DNA from: a virus | Length of the DNA: 64,000 nt | Reading direction: 5' to 3' (one strand) | Virus record (IMG/VR): IMGVR_UViG_3300003690_003261 | Coordinates: 26,174-90,173 of that record | Part shown: in pieces, positions 36,588 to 44,501 of the stretch | Layout of the letters: the number at the start of each line of letters is the position of its first letter | How positions within the stretch are numbered: the first letter of the stretch is position 1 | Program-made: the position numbers and the translations under genes | Notes under the pieces: model-generated | Database searches by the model: none | What the model saw: the letters and a program-made list of their open reading frames with translations, nothing else | What the model was told of the DNA's origin: nothing

Positions 36588-37748
36588 TCATGCTATTAGA
36601 ATTGGTTCCAGATAGTCAGCGTCTTCTTTGTCAAGTTTTGATCGGCGGTTGGCTGTCGCAATATTCTTTGGACCTTCCCTAGTCTCGCTTAGTCCCCACG
36701 ACATGTGAAAGTGGCCACCAGTGGAGGCACTGGTAGGATTGGTGTACTCATCTATAAATCTAAAGTTATTGTCGCCGGCGGAATAGGCTAAAAGTACTTC
36801 TGTTACACGATTCAGGGCCGGGGCGCCGTGAGGGGAAAGGGTAAAATCCACAGCCTTTCCCTGTGTGTGGCGGCTCGTATAACAATCCCCATCTTCCCCC
36901 GAGGTGCGTACACCGTCATCGTTGCATAGAAGTCCATGATGGAATAAATCATTGCCACCCGTCAGGATATAACGGAAATGAGCCGGGGTGTTGTTCTTTA
37001 GCGTCTTCATAACAGCTATAACTGCTTTAGACATCTCAGAAGACATGTCACCGCCCGAACTCAATTCCCCACGGCCGTTCTTTTTCTGTTCTCGGAAGCG
37101 TGGGCCCAGGAGATTAAGTGTTGCTCGTATTCTGTCAGCTTCGGGAGTAGGTCCTTCAAATGGCGTGGCGGCTGCAAAGCCCAGGACAGCCTTTGGAACA
37201 CGCTTCCATAATGTTTTTAACTTACTTTGATCGAGACCCTCAAATGCAAAATAGATGTCCCCCTCAACAGACACAATAAACGGATCAGTAAGGGTCGCCA
37301 AACTGGAGTATTGCACTTTCACTACCGTGCCGATCTCGATCGGCTCCGAGAATTTGCTGGATGGATAAACATCCGGGTAGGTATAAACAACCGGATCATC
37401 CAAAGACAGAGGATAGGGCCGGCATTCTATTTCAGGAATATAAACCTTATAAATAAAGTACTCTGTAACCTTAGGATCTTCGACGCCCATTTTCACCAAC
37501 AGGTGATCTTTGCGGGCATAGGCGGCATCGATGCTCGATCGAACAGAGATAATAATACCGTTGAATTGGGTCACCCCCTTCATTGTATCCCTGCCAAAGG
37601 TGTCCCTTAGAGAGGTATTTAAGAAAAATTTACTTGAGCCGCGGCGTGGAGATCCAGAGCCGCGAGCGCTGGTGTCACCAAAATTATTGAGGGTACCAAA
37701 TTCCAACTCATGTAGGCGTAACCCTCCGGGTGGTCTTTCTTCAGTCAT
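36588..37748 (-). CDS. gp5-like baseplate hub protein with M15-type peptidase domain
   Basis: 386 aa from the ATG at 37748. I prefer this to the ATG at 37763 because GAGGG lies eight bases upstream and the overlap with the 102-aa gene is only eight bases. The N-terminal half has an OB-type beta pattern (FNGIIISVRSS, YKVYIPEIECRPY, IEIGTVVKVQYSS, PFIVSVEG), as in gp5-like hub proteins. The C-terminal half, at residues about 290-350, has a SRHTQGKAVDF motif and a later GGHFHMSWG. These match the SxHxxGxAxD and HxH zinc-binding signatures of M15/VanY-like peptidases, which cut peptidoglycan cross-links. Thus the tail lysin appears to be a peptidase, not the gp5 lysozyme of T4. It would act in the periplasm during DNA entry. 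Confidence 0.78.
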   Translation of the reverse strand: MTEERPPGGLRLHELEFGTLNNFGDTSARGSGSPRRGSSKFFLNTSLRDTFGRDTMKGVTQFNGIIISVRSSIDAAYARKDHLLVKMGVEDPKVTEYFIYKVYIPEIECRPYPLSLDDPVVYTYPDVYPSSKFSEPIEIGTVVKVQYSSLATLTDPFIVSVEGDIYFAFEGLDQSKLKTLWKRVPKAVLGFAAATPFEGPTPEADRIRATLNLLGPRFREQKKNGRGELSSGGDMSSEMSKAVIAVMKTLKNNTPAHFRYILTGGNDLFHHGLLCNDDGVRTSGEDGDCYTSRHTQGKAVDFTLSPHGAPALNRVTEVLLAYSAGDNNFRFIDEYTNPTSASTGGHFHMSWGLSETREGPKNIATANRRSKLDKEDADYLEPILIA

Positions 37749-38049
37749 CCTTTTGTCCCTCATTTAAGAGATCAAATAATTGCTCTTTATCATCAGCCGT
37801 CAGCCCCATATGGTGCTCGCTCTGTTTCTGCAAAAGAACAGACAACTTTATAAGCTGTTCATTAGACCGTTGTAAATTTTCAATATATTTAGCGGCAATA
37901 GAACCAAGCTCACGCCGGGCGGCATCGGATTGTTTCATGTCTGCCAGAGCATCCATTAAAAGGGACTTTGCCATCGCCCGGTCCTCCCGAATATTCGTAG
38001 TTGTTTCATCGATATACTCTTCTAAATTTAAATTGCGCCGCTTTCCCAT
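37741..38049 (-). CDS. Small helical protein, 102 aa
   Basis: A 102-aa, almost entirely helical and charged protein, MGKRRNLNLEEYIDETTTNI at its start. A long helix contains RRELGSIAAKYIENLQRSNEQL and then KLSVLLQKQSEHH, consistent with a coiled coil. It overlaps the 3' end of the gp55-like gene (22 bases) and the start of the gp5-like gene (8 bases). The helical-bundle look and size resemble small terminase or assembly proteins, but there is no DNA-binding motif I can point to. Function unknown. Confidence 0.75.
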   Translation of the reverse strand: MGKRRNLNLEEYIDETTTNIREDRAMAKSLLMDALADMKQSDAARRELGSIAAKYIENLQRSNEQLIKLSVLLQKQSEHHMGLTADDKEQLFDLLNEGQKDD

Positions 38050-38735
38050 TTGTCTTTAAATACCCTATACTTTTTTCTTAATTTATTTAAGTTATTAACA
38101 ACTTGCTTCGTATTAAGTCCTGTAATCTCTCGTAGGTATAAATAAATAGCTTTTTTATTAAAAATTTCAATTGTATCGGCCGAATCTAGCAAAATTCGAA
38201 CCGCCATAAGCACCTTTCTCTCGTTTTCTTTAAGCATAAAGGAGTCCCACGTGTCAATCTCGTTGTTCAAAGATTCCCAAAATTCTAGCTCTGATCGCTT
38301 TTGTTCATAAGTTGGCTCCTTCGAAATAATGTCTTCTTCCAACTGATTGATCATATCTTCTAGAAATACTTCTGTCTTATTTCTTTTTTGGGTCTTCTTA
38401 ACCTTATGAATAAACCAGTTTTTGGTTACTACAGAAAAATAGGAAAAGGCTTTTGACCCCTTGTTGGGATCGTATTTATTTAAAATAGTAGTAAGCCATA
38501 CCTTACAATCATCTTTCAAATAATCAATATTTGGTAAACTGGTAAATCTATAGGTATAGATAATCTTGTCTACCATTTGATCAAAAGCTGGTTGGATATA
38601 TTCTATGTATAGTTTTGCCTTTAACTCTCGATCGTTGCTGTTAGCATATTTTACTATGGCATCTTCGTGGACCTGTGTAAAATAATGGTTCTTTTTACTG
38701 CCGCGCGTTTTCTTGCGCATCCTCTTCGGTTGCAT
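38028..38735 (-). CDS. Late-transcription sigma factor, T4 gp55-like
   Basis: A 235-aa sigma factor of the gp55 family (T4 gp55 is 185 aa), which directs host RNA polymerase to phage late promoters. The region-2-like core is visible as KVWLTTILNKYDPNKGSKAF and then FSYFSVVTKNWFIHKVKK. It is followed by a helical C-terminus with KAIYLYLREITGLNTKQVV, which may be an expanded region 4-like part. The N-terminus is strongly basic. The ATG at 38735 has GAGG nine bases upstream. It lies just ahead of the virion module that it presumably activates. I did not find the T4 late box TATAAATA on the coding strand in the gaps, so the promoter specificity may differ. Confidence 0.85.
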   Translation of the reverse strand: MQPKRMRKKTRGSKKNHYFTQVHEDAIVKYANSNDRELKAKLYIEYIQPAFDQMVDKIIYTYRFTSLPNIDYLKDDCKVWLTTILNKYDPNKGSKAFSYFSVVTKNWFIHKVKKTQKRNKTEVFLEDMINQLEEDIISKEPTYEQKRSELEFWESLNNEIDTWDSFMLKENERKVLMAVRILLDSADTIEIFNKKAIYLYLREITGLNTKQVVNNLNKLRKKYRVFKDKWESGAI

Positions 38736-39027
38736 TCAGTTCATCCTCTAATTCTTCATCCAATGTATATTCAAATATCTCTCGGAATGTCTCCATTTCT
38801 TCGCTTACCTCTTGAATCCGATGTATCAATTCCTGAATCATGGGCTCGCCATGATAGTTATCCATACCATACAGTGATCGCACAAAGATTCTGAACGAGC
38901 GTGTGGTGAAATACAGGTCTCCTATACTTTCGGAGATAAAAAAGAATTTTCTTAATAGTCTAACCACATACCAACACAATAATAGGTTTAAAATAACAGA
39001 AATTCCCAACGCTACATATACAGACAT
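38695..39027 (-). CDS. Small membrane protein, one TM helix
   Basis: 110 aa from the ATG at 39027; the longer frame to 39189 runs through the zinc-ribbon gene and lacks a ribosome site. Residues about 2-22 form a hydrophobic helix (VYVALGISVILNLLLCWYVV), followed by a basic patch (RLLRKFF) and then a cytoplasmic acidic helical domain ending ELNATEEDAQENARQ. By the positive-inside rule the C-terminal domain is in the cytoplasm. The 3' end overlaps the sigma gene. A partner or function is not known; its location suggests a link to late gene expression or the host membrane. Confidence 0.78.
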   Translation of the reverse strand: MSVYVALGISVILNLLLCWYVVRLLRKFFFISESIGDLYFTTRSFRIFVRSLYGMDNYHGEPMIQELIHRIQEVSEEMETFREIFEYTLDEELEDELNATEEDAQENARQ

Positions 39028-39029
39028 GA

Positions 39030-39278
39030 TTATTTCTTCTTGTTTAGCTCTTTTACTTGTTGTTTCAGGTCTTGCCGCGCATCTTGAATAAATTCTTCCG
39101 TAACTTGACCCACCTTTTCTTGTGTGGGACCAGTAGGCTTTGTAGTAAAGGTGGTTACTAGCTTTACCAAAGCGCCGCACCGGTCGCACTCAGGACAGGT
39201 AGTAGCCCTCTCGTTTGACAAATGTTGATGTGTTGATACACTACTGCACACACTACACCGGTAAGAGTACCGGGGCAT
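39030..39278 (-). CDS. FmdB-type zinc ribbon protein
   Basis: 82 aa. The N-terminus MPRYSYRCSVC and the following CPECDRCG form a zinc ribbon of the FmdB type (CxxC, then CxxCxxC), after which the chain is a charged helix ending KELNKKK. FmdB-like proteins are widespread small putative regulators. Phages carry them too, usually with no proven role. It directly follows the 60-aa gene (TAA then ATG) and lies next to the membrane protein and the gp55-like sigma gene. Role as a transcription co-factor is a guess from context. Confidence 0.78.
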   Translation of the reverse strand: MPRYSYRCSVCSSVSTHQHLSNERATTCPECDRCGALVKLVTTFTTKPTGPTQEKVGQVTEEFIQDARQDLKQQVKELNKKK

Positions 39279-39461
39279 TTACGTGCTAAGCTTTGCGACT
39301 GCGACTTCTAATGCTACGAGTCTATCGTGGATACTCGCAAGATGCTTCTCAAGATCACGTGCTTGTTGCCGAACTGCGTTGCGGACAACTTGCTCCGAAA
39401 TCTCTCGTACGCTGGTCTCCGTTAAACGGGGAGCCGTCGGGTTTTCATCTTTAAAATTCAT
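39279..39461 (-). CDS. 60-aa helical protein
   Basis: 60 aa from the ATG at 39461, with AAAGGAG six bases upstream; the longer TTG start at 39485 lies within the preceding gene and has no ribosome site. After a short Pro-containing N-terminus, residues about 15-60 form one long amphipathic helix (ISEQVVRNAVRQQARDLEKH, then DRLVALEVAVAKL), suggesting a coiled-coil oligomer. No cysteine or membrane segment is seen. Function unknown. It lies among small genes between the glycan module and the late-gene regulators. Confidence 0.75.
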   Translation of the reverse strand: MNFKDENPTAPRLTETSVREISEQVVRNAVRQQARDLEKHLASIHDRLVALEVAVAKLST

Positions 39462-39474
39462 GAATATTTCTCCT

Positions 39475-39699
39475 TTATTGGTCAATTTCTTCTATATCAA
39501 AAGCGGGCGTAACGCCCCCTAAAGAAACAATAGGAGGATTATTGACCACTAATTCTCCCTTTTTAGAGCCCCATCTTTTTGTATCTGGGGCTTTCTCGAA
39601 TTGCATTGATTGTAAAACCGGAACAATATCACTTTGCTCCATCAATGACTTTTGAAGGGCCATCATAATAGCCCCCATTGCTTGATTACTTAATTTCAT
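39475..39699 (-). CDS. Conserved 74-aa phage protein
   Basis: 74 aa starting [20 protein letters not shown]. The ATG overlaps the TAA of the SDR gene by one base (TAATG). The N-terminal half is an amphipathic helix with QSDIVPVLQSMQ, and the C-terminal half has GELVVNNPPIV before an acidic end. I recognise this combination from other T4-like marine phages, where the product is of unknown function. The helix-plus-strand form and conserved NPP step suggest a small structural or assembly protein, which is only an inference. Confidence 0.75.
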   Translation of the reverse strand: MKLSNQAMGAIMMALQKSLMEQSDIVPVLQSMQFEKAPDTKRWGSKKGELVVNNPPIVSLGGVTPAFDIEEIDQ

Positions 39700-40562
39700 T
39701 ATGTGTTCTCCTTTACAAATTGTGATACATAATCTTCTAGGCTATGCGTTGGAGCCCAGCCAGTTGTGTCTTTGGTATATGATATGTCAGCAAGTGTTGC
39801 TAGAGCTTCGCCGGATCTTGCTGGCAAATAGGCTTTCTCGTCTCCGAAAAGGTTCGCCAGCTCGTTAATTGAATAGTTGGTTGCTGTTCCTAAATTGAAA
39901 GTGGCACCACAATATTCTTCCTCGGAAATAGTCATAAGGCCCGCACAAATGTCTCTCACGTGCGTAAAATCTCGTCGTTGCTCCCCCGTACCGGTAATTG
40001 TTAAAGTCTCATGATTGCGATGCTGTCTTTCAAAAATTCCAACCACCGTGGCATAATCCCCTTCCTCGGGTTGTCGTTTTCCATAAACATTAAAAAACCG
40101 AGCAATAGCTGTACTCAATCCAAAACACTCGGCATAAAAACGGCACATCTCTTCCCCCTGCCATTTAGCAAACGCATAAGGGTTGAGGTAAGGGCCAGCG
40201 TAAAAAGAGCTGGATCCGGCATATACAACCTTCGAATTCGACTGGCGCGCATATTCACAAACTTCTGCTGTGCCGCATGCGTCCACCTCTATCGTCTCTA
40301 AGGGATCTAAAAAGCTAGGCTGGATCCGCGAAAGGGCCGCCAAATGAAATACAATATCAAAAGTTGCTGCGTATTTATCTTGATTGATATTCCTTATATC
40401 CTCTATCCAATAAGTAACTTCTGGACGTCTATATTCTTCGCTACTCGACTCCGAGATTAAATTATCAATAACTGTAACAGCACAATCTCCTGACTCCAAT
40501 AGCATGTCTACTAGAGTCGATCCAATAAAGCCGAGGCCTCCGGTAACTAAAACATTCTTCAT
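39699..40562 (-). CDS. NAD-dependent sugar epimerase/dehydratase (extended SDR)
   Basis: 287 aa from the ATG at 40562, overlapping the TGA of the gmd gene (ATGA) with AAGGTGG upstream. It has the Rossmann motif GGLGFIG (residues 8-14) and the catalytic Y129-x3-K133 ([10 protein letters not shown]), with a preceding S118 (GSSSFY). The fold is that of UDP-glucose 4-epimerase and related nucleotide-sugar epimerases or dehydratases. The exact substrate cannot be told. It is the last gene of the glycan module and probably supplies one more activated sugar. Confidence 0.83.
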   Translation of the reverse strand: MKNVLVTGGLGFIGSTLVDMLLESGDCAVTVIDNLISESSSEEYRRPEVTYWIEDIRNINQDKYAATFDIVFHLAALSRIQPSFLDPLETIEVDACGTAEVCEYARQSNSKVVYAGSSSFYAGPYLNPYAFAKWQGEEMCRFYAECFGLSTAIARFFNVYGKRQPEEGDYATVVGIFERQHRNHETLTITGTGEQRRDFTHVRDICAGLMTISEEEYCGATFNLGTATNYSINELANLFGDEKAYLPARSGEALATLADISYTKDTTGWAPTHSLEDYVSQFVKENT

Positions 40563-41545
40563 TTCTTTATTCCACCTTCGCATTTAAGCGCTTCAAGATC
40601 AGCATCATACATCATAGCAGCTAGTTGGGAAAGATCAACTGTTGACTCCCACTTAAGTTGTTTCTTAGCCTTGGTGGCATCACCCAATAAAAAGGGCACC
40701 TCATGGGGGCGGAAATAGCGCGCATCAATCTTAACATATCGGTCAGGGTCGCCTAGGCCAGCGTGTTCGAAAACGCAATTCAAAAATTCTCTCACCGCGT
40801 ATGATTTACCCGTTGCTATTACATAGTCGTCGGGCTTATCTTGTTGCAACATTAACCACATCGCTTCCACATAATCTCCAGCGAAGCCCCAATCTCTGCG
40901 CGCATCTAGATTTCCTAAAAGTAACTCTTTTTGAAGTCCTAGCTTAATTTTTGCAGCAGCCATCGTAATTTTCCTCGTTACAAAAGTTTCGCCGCGGCGG
41001 GGGGATTCGTGATTAAATAAAATCCCACTAGATGCATGTAGATTATAAGCCTCTCGATAATTTCGAACTAAATTGTGTGCGAATAATTTAGCACAAGCGT
41101 AAGGAGAGGCTGGAGTCATTGCTGAATCTTCGTTAAACGGAACCAAGGGATTGTCACCATACATCTCTGACGAAGACGCTTGATAAAACCGCGCTTCCGG
41201 GCAGATCTGTTTATAGGCGTTCATCAAACGAAGTGTTCCCATCGCTATAGAATCAACCGTTTCTTCGGGAACATCAAACGATACCCGCACATGTGATTGG
41301 GCTCCCAAGTTGTAGATCTCATCCGGAGTGTGTTTGTATAAAAGTCTCCAAAACGATCCTGCATCGTGTAGATTCCCATATTCTAGTTTAAAATTAACAT
41401 GATTATAAATCTCATCAACACGCTCGGTATTAATTAACGATGTCCTTCTTTTGATTCCAACAACCTTATATCCTTTGACTAACAAAAGTTCAGCCAGATA
41501 AGAGCCGTCCTGGCCAGTGATTCCTGTAATCAGTGCCTTTTTCAC
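40559..41545 (-). CDS. gmd: GDP-mannose 4,6-dehydratase
   Basis: A 328-aa enzyme that converts GDP-mannose to GDP-4-keto-6-deoxymannose, the first step to GDP-fucose. Visible features are the Rossmann motif GITGQDG (8-14), the ASSSEMYG motif (about 123-130), and the catalytic Y149-x3-K153 (SPYACAK). Later come [17 protein letters not shown] and [14 protein letters not shown], all strongly diagnostic of Gmd. The GTG start has GAGGTG five bases upstream. The partner reductase (fcl) is at 42922..43848, and two candidate fucosyltransferases lie in the same module. Confidence 0.95.
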   Translation of the reverse strand: MKKALITGITGQDGSYLAELLLVKGYKVVGIKRRTSLINTERVDEIYNHVNFKLEYGNLHDAGSFWRLLYKHTPDEIYNLGAQSHVRVSFDVPEETVDSIAMGTLRLMNAYKQICPEARFYQASSSEMYGDNPLVPFNEDSAMTPASPYACAKLFAHNLVRNYREAYNLHASSGILFNHESPRRGETFVTRKITMAAAKIKLGLQKELLLGNLDARRDWGFAGDYVEAMWLMLQQDKPDDYVIATGKSYAVREFLNCVFEHAGLGDPDRYVKIDARYFRPHEVPFLLGDATKAKKQLKWESTVDLSQLAAMMYDADLEALKCEGGIKK

Positions 41546-41581
41546 TTTTTCACCTCTTGTGTGTTTGATAATAAGTATAAC

Positions 41582-42610
41582 CTAGTGTCGTACATTTATT
41601 AATGTTTTTTCCTCTTTGTTCTTTTTAGCGAAATACATTTCTAAAACTTTAGCCACCTTTGCAGACGCATGTCCGTCCCCATAGGGGCACTGACCTTCAA
41701 GAGGCAATTCCTGTAGTTGAGTATAACGCTCAAATAACAGCTCCGGAGCTTCACATAATAATGAGAAATTATTGAGCCCCTCCGAGCGTTCCGTTTCCTT
41801 TCGACACACTAAACATGGTTTCCTCAAAAAAGATCCCTCTTCTTGTATTCCTCCACTATCTGTTATAATATAAGCACAACTAGACAAATAGTCAAGTAGC
41901 TGAGGGTATTGCATCGGTGGTACCACCTTAACTTTTTCAAAAACGTCACAATGTTCGACAACTGCCGGATTAGGATGTTGGGGCAGCACAAATTCATAAT
42001 CAGCATTCTGACGGGCCAGGCGTTCTATTTCTTTGAACCATTCTCGTATGCGGGCATGATTTTCGCGGCGATGCATTGTTACTAGAACCCTTTTTTCGAG
42101 GGTCGTTTGAAGACCAACCAAATTGTCTAAAACGGTATTTCCTACAACCTCTATAATACCTGAGACCTTTTCTTGAAGCAACCTCTCTTTGGCCAAATCA
42201 GTTGGGCACAGGTGGATAGTGGCGATTCTGCTGAGCATCTGTCGATTCGCTTCTTCGGGATAGGGCTGACTAAGATCATAGGTGCGTAGCCCAGCTTCTA
42301 AATGCACAACCGGTATTTGATGATGAAAGGCTGAAACTGCCATGGCATACGCAGAAGTTGTGTCTCCCTGGACCAAAACCATTTCCACACCTTCTCCTTT
42401 AAAATCAAATGAATCCATAATAGATGATACAATAGAATCCAGTCGAGATCGGCCGGTCTTTATTTCTAAACGATAGTCGGTTGGGCCGGACACCAAGCTC
42501 GTGTGTTGGCCCGTAAAAAGAGTTTTATATTCTAGGACTCCTTCTAGTTCTTGTAATAAAGGCTTAATTTTTAAATATTCCGGGCGAGTCCCGTAGCACA
42601 CCAAAAGCAT
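41582..42610 (-). CDS. wecB: UDP-GlcNAc 2-epimerase, WecB-like
   Basis: 342 aa from the ATG at 42610, sharing a base with the TGA of the HAD gene; the TTG at 42613 is less likely. It has the family motifs GTRPEYLKIKP (7-17), LVQGDTTSAYA, VHLEAGLR, the YPEEANRQ segment, VTMHRRENH and the UDP-binding SGGIQEE. This is the non-hydrolysing GT-B epimerase layout that makes UDP-ManNAc. NeuC-type hydrolysing enzymes share the fold and give free ManNAc for NeuB. Given neuB and neuA nearby it may feed sialic acid synthesis, but the GTRPE start is more WecB-like. Confidence 0.88.
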   Translation of the reverse strand: MLLVCYGTRPEYLKIKPLLQELEGVLEYKTLFTGQHTSLVSGPTDYRLEIKTGRSRLDSIVSSIMDSFDFKGEGVEMVLVQGDTTSAYAMAVSAFHHQIPVVHLEAGLRTYDLSQPYPEEANRQMLSRIATIHLCPTDLAKERLLQEKVSGIIEVVGNTVLDNLVGLQTTLEKRVLVTMHRRENHARIREWFKEIERLARQNADYEFVLPQHPNPAVVEHCDVFEKVKVVPPMQYPQLLDYLSSCAYIITDSGGIQEEGSFLRKPCLVCRKETERSEGLNNFSLLCEAPELLFERYTQLQELPLEGQCPYGDGHASAKVAKVLEMYFAKKNKEEKTLINVRH

Positions 42611-42918
42611 CAATCAGTCATATCCTTAAAAAAATCATTGGAATTTATGGCCTTATCACATATAAACATATCGTAAGCAGGTTTTCCTAGGTGAACCTCA
42701 TGATATTTAACGCCCCAGTCATTGAGCTGGCGTTCTGTGAGTTCATACCAATCTACGCCGCTCACAGAGCCCCGGGCTGTCCAATAAACGATTGTATGGC
42801 CTTCGTCAAATAGTTGATTGATTTTTGCAATATTTTTAGGAAGTGGCATCGCCAAAGGGTATTCCCGGATCCCTTCATAGAAACAAATCGTTTCATCAAT
42901 ATCTACGTAAACTAACAT
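42610..42918 (-). CDS. Minimal HAD-family phosphatase
   Basis: A 102-aa capless HAD enzyme. Motif I is DIDETIC (nucleophile D6, acid D8), motif II is YWTARG, and motif III is the GKPAYDMFICDKA segment, with K and D. Small HADs of this kind occur in capsule and LPS loci and dephosphorylate sugar phosphates. It sits between wecB and fcl, so a sugar-phosphate substrate is likely. One idea is a sialic-acid-9-phosphate phosphatase, which would be needed only if NeuB uses ManNAc-6-phosphate; this is untested. The ATG has AGGAG directly adjacent. Confidence 0.78.
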   Translation of the reverse strand: MLVYVDIDETICFYEGIREYPLAMPLPKNIAKINQLFDEGHTIVYWTARGSVSGVDWYELTERQLNDWGVKYHEVHLGKPAYDMFICDKAINSNDFFKDMTD

Positions 42919-42921
42919 CTC

Positions 42922-43848
42922 CTAAATTCCTCGCACTCGTGGATAATGCTCGATAAACCAATTGCATGTGTGTGTGAGCCCCTCAGGCAACCGAGTATAA
43001 AACTCATTTTTCCACCCTAACTCTAACAACTTTCGATTACAGCTTGGTTTTCTGTACTGGCCATCTGGTTGGGTGCTGTCCCATAAAATTTCCCCCTCAT
43101 ATTCCAAAAGCTCACTTATCAATTCAATTATCTGGCGAATACTAACCTCACCCGGGTTGCCGATATTAAGAGGGGTCGCGGAGTCATAGTTTTCCAACAC
43201 AAAAAGTAAAATCTTAGCAATGTCCCCCGCATAGGTAAACTCACGCAAAGGCGTACCACTCCCCCAAAAGACAGGCGGAACACCACTAAGCTTTGCTTCC
43301 CATATTTTTCTAATCACCGCGGGGATAACATGACCATTTATAAGATCAAAATTGTCATGGGGTCCATAAAGATTATTAGGAACTGCCGTGATGTAATTAA
43401 GGCCATGCTGTTTACGCAAAGCGCGAGAATAAACTTCGGTCATTCTTTTTGCATACGAATATCCAAAATTACTCGGATGGGGCTCGCCTGAGTGGATTTG
43501 ATCTTCCGTAAGGGGATATGTAACTTGATCGGGGTAGATACACGTAGAGAGAAGAGATAATACCTTAGGAGTTTTATGGGCCATTGCGGTGTGTAAAACA
43601 TTAGTGTTTATTTTAATGTTGTCCGCATAATAATCAGCGGCCGCGTGTAGATTGCCCCGGACGCCGCCAACTTTCGCGGCTAAATGTATTACCGCATCGG
43701 GCGCCACCTGTTCAAACATGCGCTCTGTCTCGGTCGCATTTCTTAAATCAAATCTTTTTGAACCAACGAACACCAATTCGTGGCTCGTCTCTACCTCCGT
43801 AAAAGCGCGGCCCACCATCCCCGTTCCACCAGTAATGAGTATTTTCAT
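42922..43848 (-). CDS. fcl: GDP-L-fucose synthase
   Basis: A 308-aa extended SDR that epimerises and reduces GDP-4-keto-6-deoxymannose to GDP-L-fucose (also called wcaG). It has the Rossmann motif GGTGMVG (7-13), AAKVGGVRGN (about 57-66), a STCIYP motif with C103, and catalytic Y130-x3-K134 (FGYSYAK). It also has the VPNNLYGPHDNFD segment and FWGSGTPLREFTYAGD, all hallmarks of Fcl. The ATG overlaps the TGA of neuA (ATGA). With gmd it forms a complete route from GDP-mannose to GDP-fucose. Confidence 0.94.
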   Translation of the reverse strand: MKILITGGTGMVGRAFTEVETSHELVFVGSKRFDLRNATETERMFEQVAPDAVIHLAAKVGGVRGNLHAAADYYADNIKINTNVLHTAMAHKTPKVLSLLSTCIYPDQVTYPLTEDQIHSGEPHPSNFGYSYAKRMTEVYSRALRKQHGLNYITAVPNNLYGPHDNFDLINGHVIPAVIRKIWEAKLSGVPPVFWGSGTPLREFTYAGDIAKILLFVLENYDSATPLNIGNPGEVSIRQIIELISELLEYEGEILWDSTQPDGQYRKPSCNRKLLELGWKNEFYTRLPEGLTHTCNWFIEHYPRVRGI

Positions 43849-44492
43849 AAGGTCCTCTTATTGTTTTTCATATAAAAATTATCCAAGTCTTCGGCTCGAT
43901 CTATATCAATCGGTTCACCAATCCACATCCAACCAGTATCTGAATTAAACAACTGAGCATTAAGATTATTCATCTCGGACACCTTTATTATACACAAAAA
44001 ATGTGATAATTCAAAGTACTCGGGAACATTTTGGCGCTGATAATAGAAGGTGTCCAAAATATAGTCCCCCTGATGTTCATCGCGCGATTTTAAAATAAGA
44101 TGGGGGCTTACCTTTAGTTTCTTTCTGCATAAGACTGATTTGTATCCGTAAGAGTTTAAAAATTCGAGGCCTCGGGAGATGTCCGAACTTGTGCGCTCAG
44201 GATAAGTAGCATAAAGAACTACCACTATATCATCAATATCCATGGCGGCCCATTTTATAACATCTTCTATAACTGGTTTAATTGGTGCGGCATCTTTGGC
44301 GAGAGGGGCGGGGCGTAATCTCCGGCGAATAGTACTATATTTATTATAAAGATAAGAATCATCGGTGGTGAGAATAATACTGTCCTTATCTACCCCCTCT
44401 AACGATGAGAGAGCATAATCCATCAAAATTCGATTTTTATTAGGAAAACCCTTGGAGGCTTTCCGAGCAGGGATGACATACCATGTTTTCAT
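43845..44492 (-). CDS. neuA: CMP-sialic acid synthetase (acylneuraminate cytidylyltransferase)
   Basis: A 215-aa nucleotidyltransferase that joins CTP and a sialic-acid-type sugar. The N-terminal nucleotide-binding motif is IPARKASKGFPNKN (7-20), the form of IPARxxSKxxPxKN. It is followed by a LTTDD step, PLAKDAAP, and the C-terminal MWIGEPIDIDRAEDLDNF, a layout typical of the family. The length is as usual (about 220 aa). It is next to neuB, and a sialyltransferase-like gene is at 50563. The sugar could be Neu5Ac, legionaminic or pseudaminic acid; the sequence alone does not decide. Confidence 0.85.
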   Translation of the reverse strand: MKTWYVIPARKASKGFPNKNRILMDYALSSLEGVDKDSIILTTDDSYLYNKYSTIRRRLRPAPLAKDAAPIKPVIEDVIKWAAMDIDDIVVVLYATYPERTSSDISRGLEFLNSYGYKSVLCRKKLKVSPHLILKSRDEHQGDYILDTFYYQRQNVPEYFELSHFLCIIKVSEMNNLNAQLFNSDTGWMWIGEPIDIDRAEDLDNFYMKNNKRTL

Positions 44493-44501
44493 TTTGTTTC
44501 T

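Noticed and set aside
36588-37748. Lysozyme domain as in T4 gp5
   Set aside because: No lysozyme catalytic pattern is visible; the motifs present are those of an M15-type zinc peptidase.
39030-39189. N-terminal extension of the membrane protein (start at 39189)
   Set aside because: It lies inside the zinc-ribbon gene in another frame and is rich in Arg/Tyr/Ser without pattern. The ATG at 39027, just before the hydrophobic helix, is the better start.
41546-41581. Promoter in the spacer before gmd
   Set aside because: A TATACTTATTAT stretch is A+T-rich but has no convincing -35 or late box, and the spacer is only 36 bases.
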